Positions 24,886-38,570 are shown, counted from the stretch's first letter. The stretch: 64,000 nt of DNA from Urechis unicinctus (GCA_034190875.2 CM067356.1:50472763-50536762), one strand, 5' to 3'. Numbers and translations are program-made. The notes: generated from the sequence alone by a model not told the origin.

Positions 24886-27800
24886 TTAACATCGTAACGT
24901 GCAAATTGTGGACAGGAGCTCGTCAATTTCTTGTGGGGTAAGAATAGAAATTGCTCGCCCATCCCGTTGCATAATGAGCTCTCTTAATAATGAAATGGTG
25001 TTTAACACATTAATGTCTATTTCATTCTCACTCAACCTGAGTAGGTACTCATTCGGCGTGATTTCTGCTGAGAAAATAGCGTTAGTACTAATACCAATTG
25101 TGGACATGACAATTCTCAGATTGCAAGCAACATAACTAAATGCGCAGAGTCTGCTCACAAAGGACAACACATTGTTACCACTGCTTATGCATTTACAAAT
25201 AAAAAAACACGATATAGCGCTTCTTTGACTGTTTGATAATTGGTTGTTGACCTGTTAAAAGATGTAAGTATATGGAACGCGTTTGAGGATGGAGCTTCCA
25301 GATACGTCTAATACATTTTCGCCAAGTTCGGCAAAAAACCTCTATGTGTCGGTGGTCTAAACTCCATAAGGGAGAGCAATAAAAACTTGTACAGAAACTG
25401 TTGAACAACTTGTTTCTCACATCTACATTGCAAGCCCCAAACCTTGACATCAACAAATGTGTTTGCGACACTAAATTAGAACATGCTACATTCATATTAT
25501 TAGTAATACAGTCCTTACCGACATAGGTACCAAGATGCAAAGCATTTTTCCTAATAGGAATAGTGCAACCATTTAGCTTTAAATCTACAGCGCACTGGTT
25601 ATCATTAAAAACTAATAAATTGCTCTTCGTTGAGTTGAAAACGACACTATACTCAGCCGCAAATTGCTCACATGTTTCAAGCATTATCTTGGCGGCGGTC
25701 AATGAAGGTGCAATCAACGACAGATCATCAGCATAACCAAGTGCCCCAACAAATTCATGACCAATATGACATCCAACTTTAGTGTGTGACAAACGGGTGA
25801 GTAGTTCATCCGTATAAACACACCGAATAGAATCGGAGACAGAACTGCGCCCTGCTTCACGCCGTTTGTACAGCTAAAGCTGTCCGAAATTTCATTTTCC
25901 CATTGCACGCGCAATCGTTGCTGCGTATACATGTTCAACATCATTTTAGCTGTGGTAGGACACATGCCTCGTTTGCGTAACAGCATAAACAGTTTGATAT
26001 AATCAACGCGATCAAAAGCCTTAGAAGCATCTGATAACATCACATAACATGGAGAGCCATGACCAACATAGTATTCAATTACCTTTTTTAGAACAAATGT
26101 ACATTGCGCCGTCGAATGAGATGGTTTGAACCCATATTGCAAGTTACTTGTCTGAAGAATATCAGCATAAGATTCAATCAAAATATTGTCAAGTAATTTC
26201 CCTACTACGCTACTGATGGCTATGGATCGGTAGTTTTCGCTAACATTCATCGTTTTCGTCCTATTCTTGGGGATAGGGACGAGCGTGGATAACAACATGC
26301 CCTCGGGGGAATACATATGTGACATCATAACGCTAAATAACAATGACAAATGGATATACAGTTCATCACAGCCATTTATGATATTATCAGATGAAAATGA
26401 GTTAATTGCATCCGATTTTCCTTTCTTTAGCCTACTCACTGCCCTTTTCACTTGATCTACATTAACATAGTGAGCAGCGGTACAATTGCCCACGTTGCAC
26501 TGGCAATGGATATCAATTGAGGGCAGCTCCTGAATTTCTGACAGTTCAGATTCAACGTAAGAAACGCTATTGTATAATTCTTTATATTTGTCCTTAAACA
26601 AAGCGCAGATATCTTTGTCCCCTTGAACATTATCAATAAGAGACGGCACAGCTACCGATTTTTGAGTTTTCTTATTCACCTCCAGCCAGAAGTCCCGCTC
26701 ATGATTATTGAGCAGAGCGTTCGCCCTGCGACCTGCCGTATATTGTTCTTGTTTGCGGATTATGCTGCGTGAAACCCGCTTGTAATCCGTTTTTGCTTTG
26801 CATTTAATGTCTTTAAGGATTCCAACACATGGACTCCCATTTTCAACCCATAAACGTGACAAGAATATCGATCTTTCTTTAGCAAGAGCGACATGTTCGC
26901 CCCAACCCGCTATTCTCTTTCGGCCACCTTTTGCCAAGCTGTGGATTCCAGCTTGTACACATGCATTGATTATATCATTGAAGTATTTGTCAATCATTTC
27001 ATTATGCGTTTTACAACCAGATATGGTACATGTAGCAACAGATGTTGGTAGTTTGATATTTGAAAAAAATCAGCTCAAGTAGCGTTTATAACTGCTGATG
27101 CCGTTTTCATCGGCAATAGACCACTTAATCACTGGATATGCTACGTTTCGGTTTACCTGACTTTGAAACATTGACATTCAAACTCAGAAAAACAGGGCTA
27201 TGGTCAGATAAGTTGTCCCCATCATGAGTACATGTATATCGTGAGACTAACGGCAATATATTTTCAGATATTATGAAATGATCCAAAACAGATCTTGCAT
27301 TAGACATGTCGCTCTCATAGGTGAAATCAATGACACTAGATCCAATCGACTCGCAAGGTCTCAAACCTTGCTCCTCATAGAATGCATTCATTGAAATTGT
27401 ATTTCGTGAGCTGTTGCGTCTAAAATCAGTGTTAAGGTCACCCCCTAGAACCACTAAATCCACATCAGTGTTGGCGTTGATGATAGAATCGACATCATTA
27501 AGAATTTCACTATAGATATTGTTACATGGAGTTGAAGATGACACATCGCACGGCATGTACAAATTTATTACTAAAATTGAAGCAGATCGACCGTCACAAT
27601 TTACAGTAACCACACAAGCAATGCACCTGACACTATTACTTTGCACAAGACGGATTGAAAACTTCGAATCCCGCTTATGCAGAAATATGGTCTCCCCTTG
27701 AGAACCCGAGATGAATCCATACCAGACACCCCAGCCACAATGATACCATCTAATTTAGTTTCCAGTACATCAAATTCGTTTTCATGTAACCAATGCTCTT

Positions 27801-27906
27801 GTAGAAACAGAACATCACATTCATTCATTAATTTCTGAATGTACACAATCGTATCATCCCTATGGCCTCTACTATTATATGTACAAAACGTTAAGTTTTG
27901 ACACAT
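24886..27906 (-). pseudogene. LINE ORF2: APE endonuclease and reverse transcriptase, broken
   Basis: ORF2 nicks target DNA and copies the element's RNA there. From 27,906: endonuclease motifs YNSRG (27,879), LQEHW (27,804), GGDLN (27,445), LDHFI (about 27,283) and SDHSP (27,208), so all catalytic residues are present. The RT follows: ENYRSIAISS, LQYGFKPSHSTAQC, SDASKAFDRVD (about 26,035), NGVKQGAVLSPILF and GYADDLSLIAP (25,735). Breaks seen: a frameshift near 27,650; one near 27,125; a TGA near 27,075; a frameshift at about 25,790 between the LSPILF and YADD motifs; and one near 25,190 before the C-terminal part, which ends at 24,886. About 1000 codons in all, a usual ORF2 length. Confidence 0.92.
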
Positions 27907-27935
27907 TGACAGTAAAAAACAGTGACAAATACAAC

Positions 27936-28859
27936 CTAATTGCTTTCCTGTTTGCGATAAAATCTCCTAACACATATGCCAACCGGCCAAAAACAATCAT
28001 TCAAAAGATTGTCGAGATCAGAGAGTTTTATTTCCACGCGGAAACTGTCAAATTTGGCGGCGTCATTTGACAGCTTCTCTACCTTTCGACATTCCACTCC
28101 TTTATCTTGCATGTACCGTAATAGCTCATCTGTAGCGGTATCTTTACAGACTCTGTAGACGAACAAGTCTCTGCTGGGTTCTGGTGCTCCTCGCAGAGTA
28201 CTGGAGGTAGCAACCCCCTTAACAGCGGCCTTCTTCTTGACGTGTGTTCTCTTGCGTTTTTCTACAGTTTTGTAGCCGTCGTTGCTTCGGTCGGTAGGCG
28301 CACTGACTTTGTTTTCAAACACATCCTTTTCAGAGGCGATTGCTAAATTCGAGGTAGCTGTCTTGGTAATCGCTTTACTGCTAACAGATTTCGCAGTGGC
28401 TGTGGCTGTGACGGCAGCATATGACGGGCTGTTTCTTGGCGTTGGAGCAGATAGACGACTCTCAATACGCTGGATGCTGACCATCGCGTCGTCGAGCATC
28501 TTGAGCCTGCCCTCTATGTCGTTGACTCGTTCACGTTTCCGCAGGGGTGGCCCTGGGGATGCGATGTAAGCCCTGCGGATCAACTGCAAAAACGGGCATT
28601 TTCTCAGCAGCTTCAAGCTTTTGAAGTGCTGTCAATATATCATCAAGTATGGCATCAACTTCAGACCTCGCTGCTGAGTCGCGACGTCGAATAAACGAAG
28701 GAAGAACTTCCTTGGTTTTTAGTAGCTCTTCAAGGGAGTAAAAATCTTTGCACACTTTACGGATCAAGTCGTGAGCCGACGAGTCGCGACTGAAAGCGAC
28801 ATACACGAGCACAGGGTTAGTGTCACATTGTCCACTGACACGATCTGCTCATTCGCCAT
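27936..28859 (-). pseudogene. LINE ORF1 (nucleic-acid-binding protein), frameshifted
   Basis: The likely start is the ATG at 28,859 (MANEQIVSVDNVT), which shifts frame after about 13 codons into VLVYVAFSRDSSAHDLIRK. A second shift lies near 28,560-28,580. The last frame (to 27,936) holds a coiled-coil-like stretch (VNDIEGRLKMLDDAM), a serine/alanine/threonine-rich linker, a basic patch (EKRKRTHVKKKAAVKG) and an RRM-like end beginning RDLFVYRVCKD and closing with GICVRRFYRK. LINE ORF1 proteins of this type coat the element's RNA and act as chaperones. Total length of about 305 codons is normal for the class. It lies about 30 bases upstream of ORF2, as expected for a two-ORF LINE transcript. 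Confidence 0.85.
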
Positions 28860-29094
28860 TGCGGTTAGAGTCTTTAACTGGTCACCAAACTGTCTTCAAA
28901 AGATAGTTTTCTGAAGAAAAAACTTATGCGTCACCTTTTTATGGGTTATTGTACGATCGATACGATGCTCCATTCAAAGACCTATCCACCGATGTAAGAC
29001 AAACGGCGAAATCACAAGCTATATCCGTGTAACAACACCAACAAGCACGAGCAGTTTTTCGAACAACCCGCGGCCATGTCCACTTAAAGCCAGC

Positions 29095-29668
<574 letters not shown>

Positions 29669-30066
29669 TATGTATGTATGTATGTATGTATGTATGTATG
29701 TATGTATGTATGTATGTATGTATGTATGTATGTATGTATGTATGTATGTATGTATGTATGTATGTATGTATGTATGTATGTATGTATGTATGTATGTATG
29801 TATGTATGTATGTCTGTATGTATGTATGTCTGTCTGTATGTATGTATGTATCTCTGTCTGTATGTATGTATGTATGTATGTATGTCTGTCTGTATGTATG
29901 TATGTATGTCTGTATGTATGTATGTATGTATGTATGTATGTATGTATGTATGTATGTATGTATGTATGTATGTATGTATGTATGTATGTATGTATGTATG
30001 TATGTATGTATGTATGTATGTATGTATGTATGTATGTATGTATGTATGTATGTATGTCTGTGTATG

Positions 30067-30098
<32 letters not shown>

Positions 30099-30246
30099 TG
30101 TATGTATGTATGTATGTATGTATGTATGTATGTGCATGCATGTATGTATGTATGTATGTATGTATGTATGTATGTATGTATGTATGTATGTATGTATGTA
30201 TGTATGTATGTATGTATGTATGTATGTATGTATGTATGTATGTATG
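29669..30246. repeat. (TATG)n array
   Basis: About 578 bases of TATG, broken by a TGTC-rich patch at about 29,813-29,912 and by TGTA-TATG and TGCATGCATG steps near 30,058-30,142. Open in all frames on both strands, which accounts for the apparent proteins of 189-276 residues. Confidence 0.98.
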
Positions 30247-30465
30247 ATGGAGATACATCTTATCCTGTGAATGTTTTATATGTGACAATGATACGGTCAG
30301 AGTGCTTCCACCCGTGGACGCAGATGAAGACCTCGTAGTTTTTATTTGAATGCGTTTCATGTTTCTAAAAAGTGAATAAAATTTTGAACCAATGTCGTAG
30401 AAGAATACTGATACTTATCTGTACCAATGACCATAAGATTCATAAGATGGCAAATTTGAATTACA
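30247..30465. other. unrecognised stretch
   Basis: Nothing recognised in these roughly 220 bases. Confidence 0.5.
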
Positions 30466-30726
30466 TTGAATTTTTTGTATCATGCGTGTCTGATGCATCT
30501 CGTATGTTATTTGCCTTACCCTCCGGATATTGCAGATGATGCAATTGTATTTTGCATGTCTCCATCGTCAAACTTACAAGATAATATCTCTTTACATCAA
30601 AATATGCTTGATGGTTACGGTGCCTATGATGGTGGTATTAGCAATCGCATCATACCATCACCATTTACCGGGTCAAGGAAAACCAAGTCAATATACCAAT
30701 TGGATGCTACATGTTTGTACGCGTAG
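30466..30726 (+). pseudogene. possible LINE reverse transcriptase scrap
   Basis: The 86-codon frame contains PDIADDAIVFCMSPSSNLQD, in which ADDAIVF-NLQ resembles the RT active-site segment (YADD followed by two hydrophobic residues and, about ten residues later, LQ), and later SRKTKSIYQ, resembling the S-KTK block that follows in many LINEs. The first Y of YADD is replaced by I. The evidence is two short motifs at a plausible spacing, so the call is weak. A chance frame is the main alternative. Confidence 0.3.
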
Positions 30727-32267
30727 GTTATGTTATATCCTATGGTGAATTTGTTGCAATCCATCATACTTCTTCCAGCTATAGAACAAAAACAGCAAGA
30801 GTAGGTAACCTTTCCCATATTGCCTTTAAAGCTAATGAATTCTGACTTTTTTATCGAAATATTCACTAAATATTCACTTCTTAGTAACGTACATTGTTCG
30901 CGAATGATTTCTATGGATTTTTAATAATCTAGCGAAATTATATTTTAACAACCAGCCATTCGTTGAAATAACCCGAACACCTCAATATCTTCCATACAAC
31001 CATACATACTTAGACCCAAAAAGTTCTAGCCTCTAAAGTCAAGGATATTTTGTTTGCTTGAGTGATGAGGCAGCCATCAAGGTGTTCCACTTGGGTTAAT
31101 TACAGATTTATCGTACCTTTCCAGTCTGCAAATCGCAGATCGTCAATTGTGACAAATGGAAGGACAAGTGGGATGAATCGAAATAAAACAAAGATGATCA
31201 CACCAAACCCCATACGTAAAAGCGGGTTGCGCACTATAACAAGCCATACCTACACGGCTCATGATTTGCTGTTTGATAACAAGTACATCCCTGAATTCAT
31301 TCATAGCGCATAAATATCTCATACAGGTGAACACATTATTTTACACGAGCTCATTTGATCAATAATAGGCATCCACATTTCCGTGTTCCGGAGTCTAAGA
31401 AATCACAAACGAGTTGAGCCATGTTTACTCTCTGGATTTTAGAGATACGTTAGATTATATCACACATTTTAAAACTGGCTCCACATCGAGACATTTATAA
31501 TTTATTCAATAATTCACGGTTTATTTTGTTCACATTTAACTTCTGTAGAGGTCGTAAATTCATAGCTCTTTGCACTATCAACAGCATGCACATTTTAGCG
31601 TAAGTGTGTCGCTAAACCCTATACTCACCTTGCATTGCCCCATTGAAATGATATGCATTTTATCTATACCAAATGATCGTCTAGTACTACATAGCCTGCA
31701 TCACGCAACCGACACTATTATATTATATTTTTGTCACACAATAAGGCACCTTGGCGTTACACACCTTCCCCAAACAAAGGAATGTTTTTACTATTGGTTA
31801 CCACGAAGAACGCTTAGAAACTGATGAGAGACGGCTGGTCTCCTTTTAAATTAACAACCGTCTGAATGATTTATGACGCCTTTAAGAGTCCTCAGGATGA
31901 CGCAGGTCCATTAGCATATAAACAACATGGTCGTCTCCAGAGATTGAAAGTTGTTGCGTGGATGTTCTACGCATTCATCAAAAACAGGACTTGAATAATG
32001 ACGTCAATAACTTACAGGAATAAATACTTGATTCAAATGGGTAGGGAAAACGTGTAAGTACGTCTGTTACAATAGGGTTGGCGTGCGCCCGTAATTAACT
32101 TTACTTTGGAATTTGTTGCCGTGTATAGCCACCGAGGGAGTGGCCTTTTATACCATGCATGAGTCATTGAACCCATGTTATTCATGTGTCATTATCTTTC
32201 TGTCACTTAAGAAGGATACAATCATTAGATTGCAGTACATCATCAGTCAAAGGATTACCGCAATATG
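30727..32267. other. unrecognised stretch
   Basis: No gene recognised. Open frames here reach only 80-84 codons and have no known motif. Confidence 0.5.
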
Positions 32268-32345
32268 CAATAGTCACATACATGGTTGGGATATATCTGA
32301 AAAAGTTGTATGCTTTTGGCTGGCAGTCCTTAAAGACCAGGAATC
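32268..32345 (+). repeat. fragment of second repeat family
   Basis: AGTCACATACATGGTTGGG, TATGCTTTTGGCTGGCAG and CCTTAAAGACCAGG line up in order with 36,826-36,900 (AGTCATATTTGTGG, GTGCTTTTTGCAGACAG, CTTAAAGACTTGG) and with 40,150-40,195. It lies inside a 118-codon frame (32,113-32,469) that is therefore unlikely to be a gene. Confidence 0.5.
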
Positions 32346-35300
32346 CCATTATTGGCGCCGCTGCTTAAAGCGATTAACCTCTAAAACAATACTTTCACAT
32401 AAGAAAGTAATGAAAACGCGTTGCCATTATGTTAAGCAAAGAGTGTTAAAGAATGGTCTTTCAAGTTAGAGTCGTTTTCTTCGCATACAATAATTACATC
32501 GTGCAATGCTATGATAGTAAAGAGGGGATATTGTAAATTGGTTGCAGCGCATGCGCATTCTAACTGTTACTGCGTTTGACTGCGCTTCGTGTAAAGGGAA
32601 AAAACAGAAACGTCAGAAACCGTCCCGGACAGATGTTTTGCAAATGTTTCAACTCAGACTTGGAGGTGATGGTGTCGTTTGTTATATAGAACAGACAGGC
32701 TCGCATCGTCTTTGGAAATTTAGTTGAACTGTGCATTGCTACTGCCACTGGAAGGATTGGGAATGCAAAATATCATTGGAATTACATGCGTTAGTATATA
32801 TCACAAGAACTAATATGATGCTTAGATGTCGATGTAAGTATTCGGTGCTAGTGTTTATCGATCATTACTTGGGACTGTCTTTCTGCCCACTCATTTTATT
32901 GCCGTTACTAAACACTAACCCACACTGAATTGCAAATTCTTCAAAATAATGTTTTACAGTAAGCATACGATGGTCATAGTTTTAATACTACCAAATAATA
33001 GTTATTTTTTTATACGCCATGGTATCGTCAAATAACAACCGTTTCCTAGCATTCTCATATATATATATATGGAATAGCAACTTGACTAGAGCCACAATAT
33101 AACCTTCCTGTCAACCATATTATGCGATACCTCATCTTTACTACAGCATCATGTACGGAATCTTTTTATCAAGAGAGAGTTAAAGTAAAATACAAATGGA
33201 CAGCAGGTGTAACGCTTAAGTAGTGTCAGGTGGCCTGTGGCGGTAGCAGTTTATCGCGCAGCATAGAATCTTTGAAGTCAACGTACGGAAGACATCATAC
33301 GTTGCGTCTATAGACCTCAAAGCGAAAGGATATTGCAACAAGGGTTTGTATGTCGCAAAACCTTAAACGTAACGGCTACTTACTTGTTAATGTACAGAAT
33401 ATTCTGTTTTGTAATATAGATTAACCACAATATAGAGCTTTTGAATGACTATGCTGAACAATACATCCATAGCTGAAACTTAAATGATTTCGAAAAGCTT
33501 GGCAAACATAAATTAACTGCAATTATGACACATTTCTATCCGATCCCAAAAAAGTATTTCAGAACAGAATGAGGAGGGGCGGGGTCGGCCGTATACAACA
33601 AAATGTGTTTGGTTAGAACTGCAATTGCTCAAAAGACGAAGCCACGATACTGTGCGCCATTTGCGTTATTTTGGGGAGCCATTTCGGCATTGATAGATTA
33701 GTTGGATTCAATAATTATTGATTATTTAATTGTCCAAAGTCAAAGAATATCGTAATTTCAAACACACCCTCCGTCTGCCCATTACCTACTACACCAGTTG
33801 GACGTACTCACGTCGATGCTAAAGCTATAACCAAGGCCTAGAAGCAACAAAAATGTGATCGATCTTTCCAAGCACGGGTTAAAGCACCCATTGAGGATAT
33901 TTTATTTCATTCATTGCTGTCATTAATAACTTGCTTGCAGTGAAATAAAAGAAAATTTATCGAACTTTCTTACGCATTAAACCTCAAGGCCATTTGTTTC
34001 AATTCTGTTACGAACAATGCCTGTACTATAACTGCTGTATGCTTAAAGATTACCTAATTTAGCCAGTTCCAATTTTTATTGCATTCATTTATATTGATTT
34101 ATTCAATTATCTTGTCGAACACATCAAGACATTAACAATTTCTCTGATGTCGCCTTGCATCGGTGCTGTGAGTGGGCTTAATAGCCATATCAATCAGTTC
34201 ATCGTCCTCAAATCGATTACCATGGATTATTAGCTAAACAGCTTAAACAGAACAAATCAGGAGCATGGTCACAATTTTCAATCAAGAGTGGTCGAGACAA
34301 TTTCAGCGTGGGGGCATGGACACTCGCCGGATATGACCAAACCCTGTAATGACTCACTGTTCATCTATATCTTGGCAATCATTCATCTTCGATCTTCTAT
34401 GTCTAAGTGCGTCGCGCTAACCGTTTGAGTTGTCGGGCTTCATGAGTTTGGTGAATACATACCATTATTTTCGACTCGTGTCGGTGCAAGCAATATGCAA
34501 GACTATAATGCTGGAAAATGTTGCTGACCGCGTAATTTATTTGGGTCCTAGGGTGAAACTTGAAAGTTAGAAAGCTTGTGCTAATATATGAGAACGTATA
34601 TGCTTCATCGATCATATTTGCCCTCATGGTGTTATCATATTCATCCAACCTAAAAACATTGATCAGCATGACATAATTTGATATATCTTATGATGTTATG
34701 CACCATCTTTGGAGCAACATTGTCACAGAGACATTTCTTAGATGCAGACACATGAATAATCATTGTCCAACAATAAGGATGTAACAGTCTTAAAATTTAT
34801 CCCATGGATGCTAGCATGTTTTGGCGAGTGTTTGTTCTCGAAATTGTTCATTGCCACTTACGTTTCCACGATACATTTTGTTTCTGCACCCGGAATATCC
34901 ATATCTGCCAGATATTTCCATACGCGAAAATAATTGACGTTCGACTACTTTGTTATTTGTAATATTCCTTAATAAATCTGACCTAATTTACTATTCCAAG
35001 AGTCGCTGATGAATTCTGTTACAATTATTATGTCACTTTTCTATATGTTTAACGGTTTTGCCGCAATCAATAAAGCGATTACTTATATGAGCTCATCTGT
35101 TTTGACAAATGGAAAAGATGTTGTCTACAGCTATTCATGAATATATATGTGAATAGGTGAATATACATGAACGGATGATTGTACTATTTTTTGGATGAAG
35201 AAACATTTTGAAATAGTATAAAATGTTGGTCGAATTAATGATAATCTTAAATTAGAAATATTGTGTCCAGGTGTTTGCGTAGTAATATATCATCAGATTT

Positions 35301-35999
35301 ATAGCTTTAAAGTATTAATGCCACATTTGTTATAAGTAAGTGTTGTAAGACAGTGTATATTGCATCAGTTTACCATCGAAATATCATTCCATAGCTCTTT
35401 TAAACAGTTTGAGATACGCTGCCAAGCTACCTCAGTCACGATTTTTTTGATTGTCAAACTACCTTTTTTGATAGCATTGCCCTTTTAGCCGTGTCTGTAG
35501 TTTCAAATTGCATAATGCAGATAGTTAGTGTGAATGAAATGTTAGCCTGTCACACGCTAAATATTTCAATTGCAGATTACATATAGTAGGCAAACACAAT
35601 GACACCGGCTCATTTATAATGCAGTGCAACTAACACACCATAACTGTAGCATATGGCCAGCCTTTTTTCACTTAGGAGCGACTAAAATGGACCATGTATT
35701 CTACATAATGTACCGTTAGGTATGCCCCGTGAATGAAGTGGTATTGATGGCCAGTTATGTTTGAACTATGGTTTCGAACAATCTCCTCATATGTGTATAG
35801 TAATTACGTTCAAACAAAAATATTTCTTATAGATTACATTATGACAAATGATACATTCTGCTAGATATTGGTTTTAACGAGAGGAGAGACATTATATCAA
35901 CTCGATGTTTCCCAACCAAAAATAAATCCGTTGCGGTGAAATGCAAACATCTTACTAGTTGAATGTCTGTTTGTATCAAAGCCCTGATTGCTAACTTGT
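32346..35999. other. unrecognised stretch
   Basis: About 3.6 kb in which I recognise no gene, RNA or mobile element. A short (TA)n run lies near 33,057-33,070. The longest open frame is 88 codons (34,403-34,669, minus) without motif. Confidence 0.5.
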
Positions 36000-36250
36000 G
36001 ACTTGGATGATCGCGCTTAATGGCTGTCCCAACCCTGAAAGGGGATACACCCAACCCGTTGGCTCACTGGTATTATGCACGACCTTCATCCAAGTGGCGT
36101 GGGTTTTGCAGCCAATTGTGCCAATTAGGCGCTTACTCTTACGGGAGCTGTCGAAGCATCCAATCCTCATCCATCGCCGTCGCGCTTTCATCTCGTTGTT
36201 GAACGTTACGCAAAACCCACAAAATTCCAGTGTTTCTGCTTGTGTTATAA
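36000..36250. other. GC-richer island with overlapping open frames, unknown
   Basis: Base composition rises clearly above the flanks over about 230 bases, and CpG-containing words cluster (TGTCGAAGC, CATCGCCGTCGCGC). It is open for 106 codons on the minus strand (35,991-36,311) and for 89 and 60 codons in two plus frames. No domain is recognised on either strand. It could be an unrecognised exon, an old repeat with different composition, or chance. Confidence 0.3.
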
Positions 36251-36825
36251 ACAGCGGTACAAAATAGGAAGATGATAACAATGGGAACAAGTGATTACTT
36301 TGTAGCCGCAAGGGATTACAAATATATGGAAAGCAGTTGAAATCGGCTACATTCTTCTGAAAAGGAGAGCTTCACCAGGAATTAGGAATAACAACACTGG
36401 CTGCTGTCGAAGTTACACTGATCCTTAGCCACTGGTAGAAATAGATAACATTTCGTCTTTATATTATTCCTAGGCTAATAAACTAAGTAGTTTAAGCAAA
36501 CTGTTTCCATCGGCTAGTATTGGCGCAATTCGAAATAACGATATGCCTTTACATCTATTTCCACCCTGCGTATACAATTCATTCGTCGTCGAAGAGGATA
36601 TCAATAATAAATGAATGTTCCGTAAAAATATTAACTTTGTGTGCAGTCGCAAAAGCTGCACGAACGGTGAATTATTGCTGTCCTACTAAAAGAAAAAAAA
36701 AGCTGAGCACCAGCTATGCATTTTCCACCACAGAACTATGCCCGAGAATGTCTCTCCAGTATCTGATGTTGGATAAGGGGACGTTGTGTTGGAGTAAATG
36801 ACTAACTTGTCAATTTCCGATAAAA

Positions 36826-37480
36826 GTAGCAGTCATATTTGTGGCCAATATAATCTTGATCGTTTTGGTGCTTTTTGCAGACAGTTCTTAAAGACTTGGC
36901 GATGCTATCCATGCATAGACAGTTATTATTCTTCTTGAAGTGATAAATGTGATTGCGACTAGGGCACAAATGATGCAAAGCATTTCGACTGTTAGGAATG
37001 ACTGCATAAATGGCATAATTTGCGCATTGGATCTACGCCTACAGTTTGATTAAGCGTCTATTAAGTGTGTCTTTTGTATGCTTATTTACTACGTTTCTGA
37101 ACAAGTTGCACATTCAATAATCACCCATACACCGACCCAAATCGTTTCCACTCAGAATATCATTATCGTCCGTGCAAATATAAGGTTAAGATTGTACCAT
37201 TTGCTTGATCATGCGCAGTATAGCTTCAGTTTGTTTTGCTTCAAGATGCTTTAGTGATATCTACCGATTGCTGTCGCGATCCCTGTCCAATACGTAACTT
37301 CTTGCAATAATGTGCATATTCGTAGGTCAATTAAATATGAGGTGTGCATAATCTGTATTTAAAACAAAGAAAGAGCCTGTACACTGATTAAAACACTGCA
37401 TGCATTTGCTCCAAGCACTATAAATACAGATTATTCTGTATCTGCAACATGCCAGATGCTTTGAATATCCCCATAAGTGA
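36826..37480 (+). repeat. second repeat family, copy at 36.8 kb
   Basis: The first half resembles 40,150-40,330 and 51,720-51,900 (TTTTTGCAGNCAGT, TTANTATTCT, ATGCAAAGCA or GGCGCAAAGCA). 37,250-37,480 resembles 41,900-41,945 (GTGATNTCTAC, CGATCCCTGT) and then 42,655-42,800 (GCACATTCGTAGGTCAA, CAAGCACTA-AAAT-AGATTATTC). No coding content. Confidence 0.7.
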
Positions 37481-38164
37481 CTGACCGTTATATGTTATAC
37501 ACAACTGCTTGGCAAACTGTATTTGTAACCATTAAGCCGTTTTATACAGATGCTTCTGTGTCTTCTCTCAGCAGCGACTGCATGCTGGAACTTATCTTCC
37601 TCCCGCTGCGAAATCCTCCCATCGCATTCGCATAGTATTTAGTAGTCAGTTGCAAACACAATAGAAACTACGGGAAGGTGACTAGCAAACTTATCACATC
37701 CACATATATAATAACTGAAGTCGTTTACCGCCTTGCTCCGCTTTTATGCGTTGCGTTGGCGTTTTCGCTTTAACGTACATCCATCGCATTCCATTCATCC
37801 CTCGGCAATCAGCGAGAATAGATGATGACAGCGTTTGTTATTCTTATTATATTGCCAGCTCTTTTGACGATCCATTATTGACGTAGTTGCTGCATTTTTA
37901 TTGCAAAACATCGTCGTATGTGATGTTTGTTTATCTCTTGCCGATAGCTCGTATCATGTTCTGCAAGAAAATAGAATTTCATCATTAGTCGGAGAGCCAG
38001 CACATTAATCGACTAGTGTAGATTCAGACTGCTGCCTGATACGATTATTCTATATCTAGGCGCTATTCACCCTTACATATATGTTTTAGTTCAGCGAGCA
38101 TGTTTAACTTGTTCATCACCTGGCCTAACATTGAAAACATCATTATCTCAACGTCTTTCATGAT
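37481..38164. other. unrecognised stretch
   Basis: No gene or clear repeat partner recognised. Confidence 0.5.
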
Positions 38165-38570
38165 CTACTGTTATTGATAACATGGGGAGGCCCTCAATTA
38201 TCCGATTATTGCGGACTTTTATTGCGCTGCGAAATTGTCATTACTGACCACCGTGATTCGCCTGCGCTGTTGTTTGCGCTGCTAGCATTATGCAGAGTCT
38301 GATCACCAGCCCTCAAATGCATTACTAGTGTGAACAACTGAGAGTGATTGCTTAAAAACATATATGGTGAAAAATGTTGGCTGAATGAGTATCTTGTGAC
38401 CAAATTATGGGTCGTTTATTATCTGTCACCAGCAATTTTATAAACGTTTATGCACGTTCCTAGCAATTTATTCTGTCATGGGAATGATTACAGATCTCGA
38501 TTATTGTATAACGCACGGTGTCTTAATTCAGCTACCCTTTTGTAGCCAAATGTTACGACAATTATGCCGG
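38165..38570 (+). repeat. decayed repeat, pairs with 45,870-46,260
   Basis: Same-direction match to 45,870-46,260: GGAGGCCCT, TTTATTGCGCTG, GTGAA-AACTGAGA, GTATCTTG-GA-CAAATTA, GTTTATTATC and ATTCTGTC appear in the same order with similar spacing. No coding content. Confidence 0.75.

Larger units (their letters stand above)
24734..29094 (-). mobile_element. near full-length LINE (APE-type non-LTR retrotransposon), dead
   Basis: About 4.36 kb on the minus strand: a GC-richer 5' leader (about 29,094-28,860), ORF1, a gap of about 30 bases, ORF2, a short 3' tail (TTCTGTACGTTTATATG) and a terminal (TA)n run (24,738-24,821). Boundaries come from the related repeat copy D, where TTTGATA is followed within a few bases by AGAGAATGGAGG without any LINE. 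The element keeps all main domains but has about two frameshifts in ORF1 and about four frameshifts plus a stop in ORF2. It is therefore inactive but much younger than the other LINE remains here. The clade is not assigned; motifs fit the Jockey/CR1 superfamily in the broad sense. Confidence 0.9.

Noticed and set aside
32113-32469. 118-codon plus-strand frame as a gene
   Set aside because: Overlaps a fragment of the second repeat family, whose other copies are not open here.
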